A DNA stretch of 64,000 nt from CANKHA01 sp963750965 (GTDB lineage Bacteria; Pseudomonadota; Alphaproteobacteria; Rhizobiales; Xanthobacteraceae): contig CAVVSK010000008.1 in assembly GCA_963750965.1 (NCBI GenBank), positions 23,866 through 87,865 on the forward strand. Direction: 5' to 3'. Of this stretch, positions 19,525-27,578 are shown piece after piece; within the stretch, counting starts at the first letter, position 1, and every line of letters begins with the position of its first letter. The notes below the pieces were generated by a model. That model made no database searches. It was not told the DNA's origin and saw only the letters and a list, made by a program, of their open reading frames with translations. A program made the translations under genes and the position numbers.

Positions 19525-20036
19525 GCAGGGACGTGGCGCAACCGTCGCAAAAACCGTTTCCGGTTTCCTGGGATCAGTTCCATCGCGATGCGCGCGCGCT
19601 CGCCTGGCGGCTGGTCGAGGCGGGGCCGTTCGCGGCGATCGTCTGCATCACCCGCGGCGGTCTGGTGCCGGCGGCGATTGTGGCCCGCGAACTGAATATT
19701 CGGGTCATCGAAACCTTCTGTGTAGCGAGCTATTCCGGCCCCGGCGCGCCCGCGGAGCTGCAAGTGCTCAAGGGTGTGGGAGAGGCGATCCGCAAGCTCG
19801 GCGGCGTCGGTGGCGCAGGCATCCTCGTCATCGACGATCTGGTGGATACCGGGCAGACCGCGAAAGTTGTGCGCGAGGCACTGCCAAAGGCGCATTTCGC
19901 CGCCGTCTACGCCAAGCCCATGGGTCGGCCGATGGTCGATACCTTCATCACCGAGGTGTCGCAGGACACGTGGATTCATTTTCCCTGGGACACCGGGCTG
20001 ACCTTCCTGCCGCCGATCCGCGAGGGCGGGGCGTGA
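19521..20036 (+). CDS. gpt: Xanthine phosphoribosyltransferase
   Basis: 171 residues with a GTG start that overlaps the previous stop (GTGA). The PRPP-binding motif is ILVIDDLVDTGQTAK, preceded by CITRGGLVPAAIVARELN; the C-terminus has HFPWDTGLTF as in bacterial Gpt. It salvages xanthine and guanine into nucleotides. The linkage to a dioxygenase and a CinA-like gene is not obviously metabolic. Confidence 0.92.
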   Translation: MSRDVAQPSQKPFPVSWDQFHRDARALAWRLVEAGPFAAIVCITRGGLVPAAIVARELNIRVIETFCVASYSGPGAPAELQVLKGVGEAIRKLGGVGGAGILVIDDLVDTGQTAKVVREALPKAHFAAVYAKPMGRPMVDTFITEVSQDTWIHFPWDTGLTFLPPIREGGA

Positions 20037-20082
20037 ACGAGCGCTTCCAGTTATCGCCGGCGCGGTGCTAGAACCGCCTTAT

Positions 20083-20171
20083 GCGGACGTGGCGGAATTG
20101 GTAGACGCAAGGGACTTAAAATCCCTCGGGGGGAAACCCCCGTGCCGGTTCGACTCCGGCCGCCCGCACCA
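20083..20171 (+). tRNA. tRNA-Leu (anticodon TAA)
   Basis: 89 bases with an encoded CCA end. The anticodon stem AGGGA/TCCCT encloses the loop CTTAAAA, giving anticodon TAA. There is a long variable arm (CGGGGGGAAACCCCCG) as in class II tRNAs and a T-arm with GTTCGACTC. The acceptor stem pairs except for one A-C position. A damaged copy of its 3' half lies at 26611, so this gene marks one end of a possible island. Confidence 0.96.
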
Positions 20172-20257
20172 CAAAATCAATGGGTTAGCTGGGCCGCGAT
20201 GTTTGGCGAAACTTATGCCGATGGCACGCCACAAGGCCCGCGATGGTATTGGTCAAT

Positions 20258-20779
20258 TCACATTCGTTCGCCGGGCAATTGGCTGGCTTGCTTCACCCAA
20301 GCGGCGAACTGAGCTTCGTCGAGCGGGTCGTCCTCGTAGATGTCGACGTAACGCACGTCCTTGTGTTTGGATTCGCCGGGCGGGAGAGGACGCAGTGACG
20401 TGCCGCGGAAGAAAGCCACTTTGACGTACCTCGTGAAGCAATGAAAGCTGAGGAACCAGCCTTCGCCGATGCCATAGAACGGCGAGTTCCATTTGACTGC
20501 CTTACGCACGCCGGGGACGGTGCGCCCGATGAGCGCGTCGAGGCGGCGCCCGGCATCGCGTTTCCAGCCCGGCATGGCCGCGATGTAGGCCTGCACGGGG
20601 GCGTCGCCGTCGGCCCTCGCGATCTGAGGATTGCCGCCTGAAAGGAGGGAAGGCTTTGCGACCTTGCGAGACTGCGACGTCAGCGCCGAGTTACGCGGTT
20701 TGGCGGCCTTGGCAGCGTCCCGCTTGGCGGCCGCCTTCTTTGCCACCTTCGTTGACTTGATCAACGTGTTGTTGGTCAT
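20258..20779 (-). CDS. DUF1801 domain protein
   Basis: 173 residues from ATG 20779; a longer in-frame start at 20866 lacks a ribosome site. Residues 1-50 are Lys/Ala-rich and basic, resembling a disordered histone-like tail. Residues about 65-170 match DUF1801 (YdhG/YdeI-like fold): APVQAYIAAMPGWKRDAGRR, then GRTVPGVRKAVKWNSPFYG and YVKVAFFRGTSL. Function is unknown. It is convergent with the tRNA and is the first gene inside the candidate island. The 500 bp upstream (20780-21282) contain no convincing gene, only a terminator-like hairpin. Confidence 0.82.
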   Translation of the reverse strand: MTNNTLIKSTKVAKKAAAKRDAAKAAKPRNSALTSQSRKVAKPSLLSGGNPQIARADGDAPVQAYIAAMPGWKRDAGRRLDALIGRTVPGVRKAVKWNSPFYGIGEGWFLSFHCFTRYVKVAFFRGTSLRPLPPGESKHKDVRYVDIYEDDPLDEAQFAAWVKQASQLPGERM

Positions 20780-20965
20780 TGCGTTCACTTCACTAGGGGT
20801 TTCACACGTGAGTTTCGGCACTGCACTCGTTGCGGCGCAGCACGATAGTTGCTCATCTCGCCACAATAATACTTGCGCACTCGGGAACGAACAGTCTCGC
20901 GCCTATGTTCAAACTAATGCGGCGCTTCTTTTCCTCCCTCAACGCTGTAAGCAAGGTGCCGCACA

Positions 20966-21008
20966 GGAGCCGTCCGTTTAAGCACACTAACGGAAGGCTC
21001 CTTGTTTT
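20966..21008 (+). terminator. Terminator-like hairpin without an obvious gene
   Basis: Arms at 20966-20978 and 20989-21001 pair over 12 of 13 positions (GGAGCC...GGCTCC) around a 10-base loop, followed by TTGTTTT. On the plus strand this looks like an intrinsic terminator. No convincing coding sequence precedes it, so the transcript it would end is unknown. Confidence 0.5.
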
Positions 21009-21230
21009 ATCTGATCGGTATTTAGAGGCCGGTCTACTCCCCAAGCACAGAACAAGACAAATGGATCACTCCAAACAAATTAAGCCATAAGGGGAACTAA
21101 GGAATAGGGGCACGGTTGAGTCGATGCGGCCTCCTGACAAATGTCCAAACTCTGTGGCTGCAGGGGAGCCTCGCGCGCCAGCGTGAGCCTCCTTTTTCTT
21201 TGCCGTCCCACACCCCGAGTTCGTGTATTG

Positions 21231-21256
21231 GGAACCCCTTGCATCCCCGCCGAGTT
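21231..21256 (+). promoter_or_regulatory. Possible EcfG-like promoter of a small membrane protein
   Basis: GGAAC (21231-21235) and AGTT (21253-21256) are 17 bp apart, one base off the GGAAC-N17-CGTT consensus. The predicted transcript start is about 20 bp before the ATG at 21283, a natural distance. Weak evidence on its own. Confidence 0.3.
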
Positions 21257-21282
21257 TCCTAGGCGAAAGCGAGGATTCCATC

Positions 21283-21471
21283 ATGAGGAACGTCAATCAA
21301 AGTCGCGGCGCAGACAATAGCTCGAACTGGAGCCTGATCGTCGGAGCCCTGGTAATAGGCCTCTTGATCGTAGCTGTCGGATACTCATTTAGCCCAAGCT
21401 ACGTGAACACCGCCGCCAACACGCGAGCGGCTGCCCCGGCCTCAACGACACCACCGCCAGCAGCTCGCTAA
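21283..21471 (+). CDS. Small single-pass membrane protein, unknown
   Basis: 62 residues from ATG 21283 with a GAGGA ribosome site. A short polar N-terminus is followed by one hydrophobic helix (LIVGALVIGLLIVAVGY) and an Ala/Pro/Thr-rich C-terminal tail. No family recognised. A possible EcfG-type promoter precedes it, and alphaproteobacterial stress regulons contain many proteins of this kind; the link here is inference. It lies in the AT-richer part of the candidate island. Confidence 0.6.
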   Translation: MRNVNQSRGADNSSNWSLIVGALVIGLLIVAVGYSFSPSYVNTAANTRAAAPASTTPPPAAR

Positions 21472-21594
21472 CACAGCCTAGCTGATGTCACGCCCTGGCA
21501 ATTTGCTAAAGCAGGTTAAGTCTGCAATGCATTTTTGCGCCTAGCTCATGCAGAGAAGTGCTGAACCAACTCAACCTGGAAGAGTTGCTTGGGG

Positions 21595-21975
21595 ATGCCC
21601 CAAATCAATTGTCTCAGCAAAATAACTGTCTATGCGCCGCAGCGCGGGAAGCTCGGTCTCCGTTTCGAAGCTATCGACGGGACGACTTTCGATACGCCCG
21701 CTACTCCGGCAACCATACGCCAAGTAATGCACCGATACGGGCAAGAGTTGTCAGCGGAGCAATTGGCATCGATAGCCTTCTGCGGCTTTAATTGTGTCCT
21801 TTCTCTGATTAAGAACGACATTCCAACCGCGATCGCTTGCTCCGCTAAGCAGGCGACGGCCTTTCAGATGGCTCGTGAGACGCAGCGAATTTGGTTTGAT
21901 CTAAGTAGCGCGTGGTTGGAGGCCTACGGGCGAGTGATGCCGGCGTTTAGCACCGATGCTCGCTGGAACGCCTAG
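21595..21975 (+). CDS. Hypothetical protein, unknown
   Basis: 126 residues from ATG 21595 (TTG at 21589 is possible); GGAAGAG at 21578-21584 serves as ribosome site. No signal peptide or membrane helix. The C-terminal 45 residues look helical (QATAFQMARETQRIWFDLSS), faintly phasin-like, but not enough to name. It lies in the lower-GC section of the candidate island with no partner gene. It may be a real orphan or a chance frame. Confidence 0.45.
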   Translation: MPQINCLSKITVYAPQRGKLGLRFEAIDGTTFDTPATPATIRQVMHRYGQELSAEQLASIAFCGFNCVLSLIKNDIPTAIACSAKQATAFQMARETQRIWFDLSSAWLEAYGRVMPAFSTDARWNA

Positions 21976-22099
21976 CCCCAGGGTCGGCAAGCCTTTTTCA
22001 TTTGAGGAACTGGGTGTCAAAATCCGTGCCTTGCTCGACAAGCATGTAACCGAGACCTGAAGCCCGCCGCGAGGCGGGCGGCTTCCCATCAATTCGCTG

Positions 22100-22891
22100 T
22101 CACTGCGTTGCAGACCCGCCGTTCGGCTTGTCGGCGCGCACGTACCAGTCCTGGTCGAGGATGGCAAATTCCAGCCGGTAGCCGTTTTTAACCAGGAGTT
22201 CGCGAATCTTAGCGCGCTGATCCTCCATGTTGTTGTGCTCGATGGTGATCGCGCCGAATTCGTACTCGTCGAACGGGAATTCGCTCAGGGCCATGTATTC
22301 GGCGCCCTCGATGTCGACGTTCAGATAGTGGATGTACGAGGGAGCATTTCCGCGACGAAGAATGTCTCTCAAGGTCGTGGTCTTGACCTCCACGAGGTTC
22401 TGCTTGTCTTTCTGCGACACCCACCAGCCGGCATATTTGAGGAAACCGCCGCTTTCACTGCCCGGATTCTGGAATTGCACGGTTCGGCCGCCGACATTGT
22501 CCACGGCTTCGGCAAACACTTGGCAAGTCCGGCTCTCCATGTTCCGCGGGAACGGGTCGATACAGATGCCGGTCCAGCCGCTCCGCTCCAGCGCCCAGGT
22601 GGTCGAGTTTTCGACGCCGTCGGCCGAGCCAAGATCGATGAAGAAGCCGTTGGTGACCCCCGGATGCACCCCATGCATCACCCACAGGTCTTGCCCGGCG
22701 ACGCTCTTGAATTCCTCTAGACCGAGCGCGTAGCGGATCGCGTGGCTTCGCCGCTCGCGAAAGTGCTGGTTGCCGACCAATTCGTGAAAGGCCTCAGCTC
22801 TGCCGGCACGGTATCCGAGATAGGCGCCCGCGCCCCATCCGCCCACCAGCAGCAAAACCACCAAGCCCACCCTCAGAAATTTCTTCGCCAT
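22100..22891 (-). CDS. FkbM family methyltransferase, membrane-anchored
   Basis: 263 residues from ATG 22891, chosen for its GGAG ribosome site; the longer frame to 22984 has none. One N-terminal helix (VGLVVLLLVGGWGAGAYLGY) anchors it, so the catalytic domain may face the periplasm, unusual for a SAM-dependent enzyme. The methyltransferase core shows NGFFIDLGSADGVENSTTWA (SAM site), GICIDPFP and YLNVDIEGAEYMALSEFPFD. FkbM enzymes O-methylate sugars or small molecules. There are no glycan genes nearby. It is a cargo gene of the candidate island. Confidence 0.85.
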   Translation of the reverse strand: MAKKFLRVGLVVLLLVGGWGAGAYLGYRAGRAEAFHELVGNQHFRERRSHAIRYALGLEEFKSVAGQDLWVMHGVHPGVTNGFFIDLGSADGVENSTTWALERSGWTGICIDPFPRNMESRTCQVFAEAVDNVGGRTVQFQNPGSESGGFLKYAGWWVSQKDKQNLVEVKTTTLRDILRRGNAPSYIHYLNVDIEGAEYMALSEFPFDEYEFGAITIEHNNMEDQRAKIRELLVKNGYRLEFAILDQDWYVRADKPNGGSATQ

Positions 22892-23087
22892 GCCATTCTC
22901 CAATTCTACCGGCACCCGAAAGGTCAGCTTGGAACGCCGCAGCTCTCGCAGAGTCATCGTAAGAACGCGAAGGCCCGGCTGCACAACGGCGCCGAGGGGG
23001 GATGGAGCCCGTCGCGGTCGTGTCGCATTATGATGGGCTCATTCAGGGGAAGCTCGCAAGGTATTCAGAGAGATGGAGGCATGAGGT

Positions 23088-23474
23088 ATGGCCGCGCAAA
23101 GCGATATCGAACACCTCATCCGCGGTTATTTCAAAATCTGGGTTGCGCGTGACCGGGATGCGATGGAGCGGGCTGTTGCTGACGACTTCCACTTCACCAG
23201 CCCGCTCGACAATCGACTCGACCGTCAAACCTTCTTTACGCGCTGCTGGCCGGGCGGCGATGCCATCGCAGCGATCGATATCCAACGGCTGCTACCGCAG
23301 AACGACGAGTGCGCATTCGTCAGTTACGAAATCACGATGAAGGATGGACGCCGCTTCCGCAACACGGAATTCATCACCACGCGTGACGGCAAGTTGCGAG
23401 ATGTCGAGGTTTATTTCGGCTGGAACATCCCACATGACGCGAAGCCAGGCTGCTTTGTCGACAAACAGAAATAG
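23088..23474 (+). CDS. NTF2-like / SnoaL-fold protein
   Basis: 128 residues matching a nuclear transport factor 2-like domain: IEHLIRGYFKIWVARDRDAM, DDFHFTSPLDNRLDRQTFFT and a C-terminal DVEVYFGWNIPHDAKPG. Such folds serve as small enzymes or binding proteins of many kinds. The start is supported by GAGG at 23074-23084. It is convergent with the TRAP transporter genes. Function unknown. Confidence 0.82.
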   Translation: MAAQSDIEHLIRGYFKIWVARDRDAMERAVADDFHFTSPLDNRLDRQTFFTRCWPGGDAIAAIDIQRLLPQNDECAFVSYEITMKDGRRFRNTEFITTRDGKLRDVEVYFGWNIPHDAKPGCFVDKQK

Positions 23475-23482
23475 ACGGGAGA

Positions 23483-24802
23483 TCACGCCAACCAACGCAC
23501 GAGGGCAAGGCTAAGGGTCGGGAAGAGGACGCATAAGGCGAGGCGGATCACGTCGGCGGCGATAAAGGGCAACACACCGCGATAGGTCTTGGCGATCGGC
23601 ACATCGCGGGCGATAGCGTTGACCACGAATACGTTGAGCCCGATCGGCGGCGCCGTGAGGCCGATGCCGACAACAATGAGGACGAGAATGCCGAACCAGA
23701 TCGCCACCTCATCCGCGGTCATGCCGAAATCGAGCGCCGACACGATCGGGAAGAATACCGGCAGCGTGAGGAGGATCATCGCCAGCTCGTCCATGACCGC
23801 GCCAAGCAGGATATAAAAGGCAAGGAGAACGATGAGGACTGCATAGGGTGGCAATCCAAGCTGTCCGAGGAAGGTCGCGGCCTGGCTCGGCACTTGCGAC
23901 AGGGCGAGAAAAGCGTTGAACACCTCCGCCCCGAGCAGGATAGCGAAGATGAGCGCCGCCGTCTCCGCCGTTTGCAGAAGACTTGTCCGGATCTCGCGCC
24001 AGGGCAAGGAGCGGCGCAACAGGCCGATGGCGAACATGCTTACCGCCCCGACCGAGGCGGCCTCTGTTGGCGTGAAGATGCCGCCATAGATGCCGCCGAT
24101 AACAATGACCGCCACCGCTAGCGCCGGCCATACGAGAAGCAACGCGCGCCAGCGTTCTTCCTTCGGCACTGACGCGTGCGCCGGACCGGCGTGGGGATCG
24201 CGCCGCACGACAATGGCGATCACAATGCAATAGAACAAGCTGGCAAGAAGAGCCGGAACGAGCGCGGCCTGAAACAGCTTAGCGATATTCTGCTCGGTCG
24301 AGATGGCGTAGACGACGAGAATGATCGAGGGTGGAACCAAGATGCCAAGGGTGCCGCCGACGGCGACGACGCCCGTGCGGAATCCTTCGCCGTAGCGGTA
24401 GCGGCGCAGCTCCGGCAACGCCGTGCGACCGAACGTGGCGGTGGTCGCCACCGAGGAGCCGCAAATAGCGCCGAACCCCGTGCACGCGGCGATCACGGCC
24501 ATGGCTAAGCCGCCGCGCCAATGGCCGACCCACGCGCTCGCGGCGCGAAACAGATCGGTGGCTAGCCCCGAGCGCTCTGCGAAAGCGCCCATCAGGATGA
24601 AAAGCGGGATTACCGATAGCGTGTAGTTGGAGAACAGGAAGAACGGCGTCGTCTTCATATAGCTGAGGAACGCCGGCAGGCTGCTAAGGTAGATGTAGCC
24701 GGCGCTGCCGACGGAGAGCATGGCGAGACCGACGGGCATGCGCAACCCGATCAGTCCAAGCATGGCGAGGAAGCCGAGGCCGGCTGCCGCGAAGCCGCTC
24801 AC
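23483..24802 (-). CDS. TRAP transporter large permease (DctM)
   Basis: 439 residues from a GTG start at 24802 that overlaps the DctQ stop (GTGA). It has 12-13 hydrophobic segments with DctM family motifs such as FRTGVVAVGGTLGILVPPSI and FTPTEAASVGAVSMFAIGLL. It is the ion-driven channel subunit that imports the ligand delivered by the solute-binding protein. Last gene of a P-Q-M operon. The reading frame continues upstream of 24802, but that part overlaps dctQ and is not coding. Confidence 0.93.
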   Translation of the reverse strand: MSGFAAAGLGFLAMLGLIGLRMPVGLAMLSVGSAGYIYLSSLPAFLSYMKTTPFFLFSNYTLSVIPLFILMGAFAERSGLATDLFRAASAWVGHWRGGLAMAVIAACTGFGAICGSSVATTATFGRTALPELRRYRYGEGFRTGVVAVGGTLGILVPPSIILVVYAISTEQNIAKLFQAALVPALLASLFYCIVIAIVVRRDPHAGPAHASVPKEERWRALLLVWPALAVAVIVIGGIYGGIFTPTEAASVGAVSMFAIGLLRRSLPWREIRTSLLQTAETAALIFAILLGAEVFNAFLALSQVPSQAATFLGQLGLPPYAVLIVLLAFYILLGAVMDELAMILLTLPVFFPIVSALDFGMTADEVAIWFGILVLIVVGIGLTAPPIGLNVFVVNAIARDVPIAKTYRGVLPFIAADVIRLALCVLFPTLSLALVRWLA

Positions 24803-25323
24803 CTGCCGCTCTTTACCAGACGGGCCGCCGTGACGGAGGCGATAAGGGTGAGGAAAACGCCCATGATGGCGCAAGCGGCAATGGCGTAACCGAGCGGGAT
24901 GCCGAGCACCATGGACGTGGTCTGGCTGGCGAAGGCATCGCGCGCGCCCAGCACCAGCCGCCACGAAAGGACCGCGATGATTGCCGCGTACAGAAGGTCC
25001 CACGTGGCATCGAGCAAGAGCGTGGCGCGCCGGGGAAGGCCGCAGGTGAAGGTATCGACGATAACATTGCCGCGGCGGGCCTGGCAGAACGGCAGGAAGG
25101 CGAAGGCGCCGAGGGCCGTCGCGATCTGCACAAGCTCGAAATCGCCGGAAATGCCATCGCCCGCCAGCCACCGCATCAGCACGCTCGCCGTGACCAGCGT
25201 GGCGACCGCGAGCATCAATGCGCCGCCAGCGAGGGCCAAGGTCTCGGTCACTGCGGTCAGGCGGCGACCGAGAAAGCTACTATGCGCCTCAGGGTCAGGT
25301 ATAAATGGCGCCGGTTCCTTCAT
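24799..25323 (-). CDS. TRAP transporter small permease (DctQ)
   Basis: 174 residues with four membrane helices, as usual for DctQ; the central motif is CQARRGNVIVDTFTCGLPRR. It overlaps dctP by 4 bp (ATGA) and dctM by 4 bp. The N-terminus carries a soluble leader of about 20 residues. It helps the large subunit dock the solute-binding protein. Confidence 0.9.
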   Translation of the reverse strand: MKEPAPFIPDPEAHSSFLGRRLTAVTETLALAGGALMLAVATLVTASVLMRWLAGDGISGDFELVQIATALGAFAFLPFCQARRGNVIVDTFTCGLPRRATLLLDATWDLLYAAIIAVLSWRLVLGARDAFASQTTSMVLGIPLGYAIAACAIMGVFLTLIASVTAARLVKSGR

Positions 25324-26372
25324 GTAGCCTTCTCGTGTTTGGCGATAAGGGCGCGCACCGTTTCCACGAGCTTGCCGCCGTCGATGTTGCGGTCCTTCAC
25401 CTGCTTGATCCAGGCGTCGACCACCGGCTGCGTGGTCTTTTCCCAGCGCTGTGCCTCCTCCTCCGAGATCGTGACAATGGTGCCGCCTTTTTTCTTCACG
25501 AGATCGGGAAGCTCGGCGGCCATCTTATCAAACGGCACAGAAGCCATGCGCGAGGCAACCGCGCCGGAATTCTTGTCGATGACTGCCTTCAAATCCGCGG
25601 GCAGGCCCTCATATCTGGACTTGTTCATCACCAATGCCATCACGCTGGTGTAGAGCGATTTCGGGCCGGGGATGTCGGTGTGGAACTTGACAAGCTCGTC
25701 GAGCTTGACGGCGGGCACTACCTCCCAAGGAGTCAAAGCGCCATCGATGACGCGTTGCGCGATCAACTCAGGCACTTGCGGCACCGGCATGCCGATCGAG
25801 GTCGCGCCAAGCGCCTTCAGGGCTTCGCCGGCAAGACGAGTCGGGAAGCGGATCTTGACGCCCTTCAGGTCCTCCAGCTTCTCGATGCGCTTGTTGACAT
25901 GAATAAGGCCACGGTCGTGCGCCCACACACAGATCGGATGCACCTCGTTGAATTCGTCGCGGATGTGGTTCTCGTAAAATTCCTGGAAGGCGAGCGAATT
26001 CACCAACGCCGTGCGATGCGACACGAATGGGTTCTCGATGGCCTCGCTCTTCGGAAACCGTCCGGCCGTATAGCCGGTGAGGGTCCAGACGAGGTCCACC
26101 ACCCCGTCGCGTGCCTGATCGTACAACTGCGGCGGGGCGCCGCCGAGCTGCATGGTGGGAAAGATGTCGATCTTGATGCGCCCGTTCGAATCTTGCTCGA
26201 CCTTTCTCGCCCAAGGCGTCAAGAACTGCGCCGGAACATTGGCGACCGGCGGCAGAAAATGATGCAGTTTGAGCGTCACTTGCGGGCTTTGCGCATAGCC
26301 CACCCGCAGCAGGGCCGGCGCGGCAAGCGTGCCGCCCGCAAGGGTGAGAAAGCGGCGGCGATTGGCGGTCAT
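25320..26372 (-). CDS. TRAP transporter substrate-binding protein (DctP)
   Basis: 350 residues from ATG 26372, with GGGGAG as ribosome site. The twin-arginine-like signal (MTANRRRFLTLAGGTLAAPA) precedes a DctP domain: VTLKLHHFLPPVANVPAQFL, then VKIRFPTRLAGEALKALGAT with the arginine that usually binds the ligand carboxylate. It captures an organic acid in the periplasm. Its ligand cannot be named; nothing in the surrounding genes points to a pathway. Confidence 0.92.
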   Translation of the reverse strand: MTANRRRFLTLAGGTLAAPALLRVGYAQSPQVTLKLHHFLPPVANVPAQFLTPWARKVEQDSNGRIKIDIFPTMQLGGAPPQLYDQARDGVVDLVWTLTGYTAGRFPKSEAIENPFVSHRTALVNSLAFQEFYENHIRDEFNEVHPICVWAHDRGLIHVNKRIEKLEDLKGVKIRFPTRLAGEALKALGATSIGMPVPQVPELIAQRVIDGALTPWEVVPAVKLDELVKFHTDIPGPKSLYTSVMALVMNKSRYEGLPADLKAVIDKNSGAVASRMASVPFDKMAAELPDLVKKKGGTIVTISEEEAQRWEKTTQPVVDAWIKQVKDRNIDGGKLVETVRALIAKHEKAT

Positions 26373-26610
26373 GGCTGGTGTTCTCCCCTTCGATCTTCTT
26401 CGAGCACAAATCAATCGCGTCTGCGTCTTTGAAGCAAGCAGGAGGAGGGAATTTTCCGCTCTCCGGGCCGGGATTTATCCGGCGAAAAGCGGCTCAAGAA
26501 TTGGAGCTCCTGTTTCAGAAATTCCTTGCTAGCGTCCGGTGGAGCGAAGTAAGTCGCCGCCCCGGATGAGGTGCGTCGACAAAGAGCTTGCCGAACTGGT
26601 CCAACACAAA

Positions 26611-26666
26611 CTTAAAATCCCTTGGGGGAAACCTTGTGCCGGTTCGACTCCGACCGCCCCGCACCA
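26611..26666 (+). repeat. Decayed copy of the tRNA-Leu 3' half
   Basis: 56 bases match tRNA-Leu positions 20115-20171 at about 50 sites: identical CTTAAAATCCCT, a shortened variable arm with two single-base losses, identical GTGCCGGTTCGACTCCG, and GCACCA at the end with one extra C. Weaker similarity extends back into the D-arm (about 26591-26610), but the acceptor 5' strand is gone, so it cannot make a tRNA. The 26373-26762 gap contains nothing else I can identify. Confidence 0.85.
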
Positions 26667-26762
26667 ATCACTAGCGTGTAACCGAACAGAGGTTGTGGCG
26701 AATTACTTGCTGCGCACCCATATAATGGATCGGGATTTTCACCTGAGCAAGGAAAACGGCTT

Positions 26763-27164
26763 ATGGACCAGAAGCAATATCCGGTCACCCATACTGACGA
26801 AGAATGGCGCCGCCTGCTTACGCCCGAGCAGTATCAGGTCATGCGCGGACACGGCACCGAGCGGCCGGGAAGTTGCGCGCTGAATTACGAGAAGCGCGCC
26901 GGCACGTTTTATTGTGCCGGTTGCGGGCAGCCTTTGTTCGCATCGAAAAAGAAATTCGAGAGCGGCACCGGCTGGCCGAGTTTCAACGATCCGGAGCCGG
27001 GGTCGGTGGAAACGACCGAAGATCGCGGCTTCGGCATGACGCGCACAGAGGTGCATTGCAGTCGCTGCGGCAGCCATCTCGGGCATGTCTTTCCCGACGG
27101 CCCGCCGCCCACGCATCAACGCTATTGCATCAACGGCGTCGCGCTCGATTTCAAGCCGGAGTGA
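26763..27164 (+). CDS. msrB: Peptide-methionine (R)-S-oxide reductase
   Basis: 133 residues, the single-domain cytoplasmic form. Zinc is held by two Cys-x-x-Cys pairs (YCAGCGQP and CSRCGSHLGH). The catalytic cysteine is Cys122 in RYCINGVAL, and GTGWPSFNDPEPGSVE is the family signature. It reduces methionine-R-sulfoxide in damaged proteins. It is a single gene just outside the decayed tRNA copy. Confidence 0.97.
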   Translation: MDQKQYPVTHTDEEWRRLLTPEQYQVMRGHGTERPGSCALNYEKRAGTFYCAGCGQPLFASKKKFESGTGWPSFNDPEPGSVETTEDRGFGMTRTEVHCSRCGSHLGHVFPDGPPPTHQRYCINGVALDFKPE

Positions 27165-27216
27165 GCCGGGAATCACCTCGGACGGACTCGGAATCAGAAT
27201 AAATACAAGGATTGAA

Positions 27217-27441
27217 ATGTTGGTCCGCGCGCCGCAGCCTGCGTGCATGGGACAAACAGCGATTCTCTTTTCACAGGGATTGAAGCAGGACGGCGCCCAA
27301 GCTTGGTTGGCCCGCGCGGCGCAGGCCCGCCGGCTTGCGCTGATGCTTGCGCCCGGCGATGCGGCAATCCTTGAGATTTTTGCGCGGGAATGCGAGGCGA
27401 AGGCCGCGCCGGTCCCGACAACGCGGCCTATAGCGGCCTAG
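27217..27441 (+). CDS. Small hypothetical protein
   Basis: 74 residues from ATG 27217, preceded by AAGG. No signal or membrane helix; the central part is an Ala/Arg/Leu-rich helix (AWLARAAQARRLALMLAP). No family recognised. It sits between msrB and a small membrane protein gene. Coding is plausible from composition and spacing but not proven. Confidence 0.5.
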   Translation: MLVRAPQPACMGQTAILFSQGLKQDGAQAWLARAAQARRLALMLAPGDAAILEIFARECEAKAAPVPTTRPIAA

Positions 27442-27492
27442 CATCGCCACCGTGCGCCCCTCATGGCGCGAGCGCTTAGCGATTCGGTTTGA

Positions 27493-27517
27493 GGAACTTT
27501 CGTCTCGATCCGCCGTT
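27493..27517 (+). promoter_or_regulatory. Candidate EcfG-type promoter
   Basis: GGAAC (27493-27497), 16-bp spacer, CGTT (27514-27517): an exact match to the alphaproteobacterial general-stress consensus. It lies in a 137-bp gap 60 bp upstream of the small membrane protein at 27579, so a start of transcription near 27525 fits well. Confidence 0.5.
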
Positions 27518-27578
27518 GGTTCGGGCGCGCGGGCTTCTTCGTCACGAATGCGCTTTATTGCATTGAAGGGATTTTCGC

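Larger units (their letters stand above)
20172..26666. other. Candidate tRNA-anchored island remnant
   Basis: The 6.5 kb between the intact tRNA-Leu and a decayed copy of its 3' half in the same orientation. This is the footprint left by elements that integrate at tRNA 3' ends. Contents: a DUF1801 protein, an AT-richer stretch with orphan ORFs (about 20.8-22.1 kb), an FkbM methyltransferase, an NTF2-like protein and a complete TRAP transporter. No integrase, transposase or phage gene is visible. A simple tRNA duplication is the alternative explanation. Confidence 0.45.

Noticed and set aside
20830..21090. 86-codon frame on the plus strand
   Set aside because: It runs across the terminator-like hairpin, has no ribosome site and no similarity I recognise.
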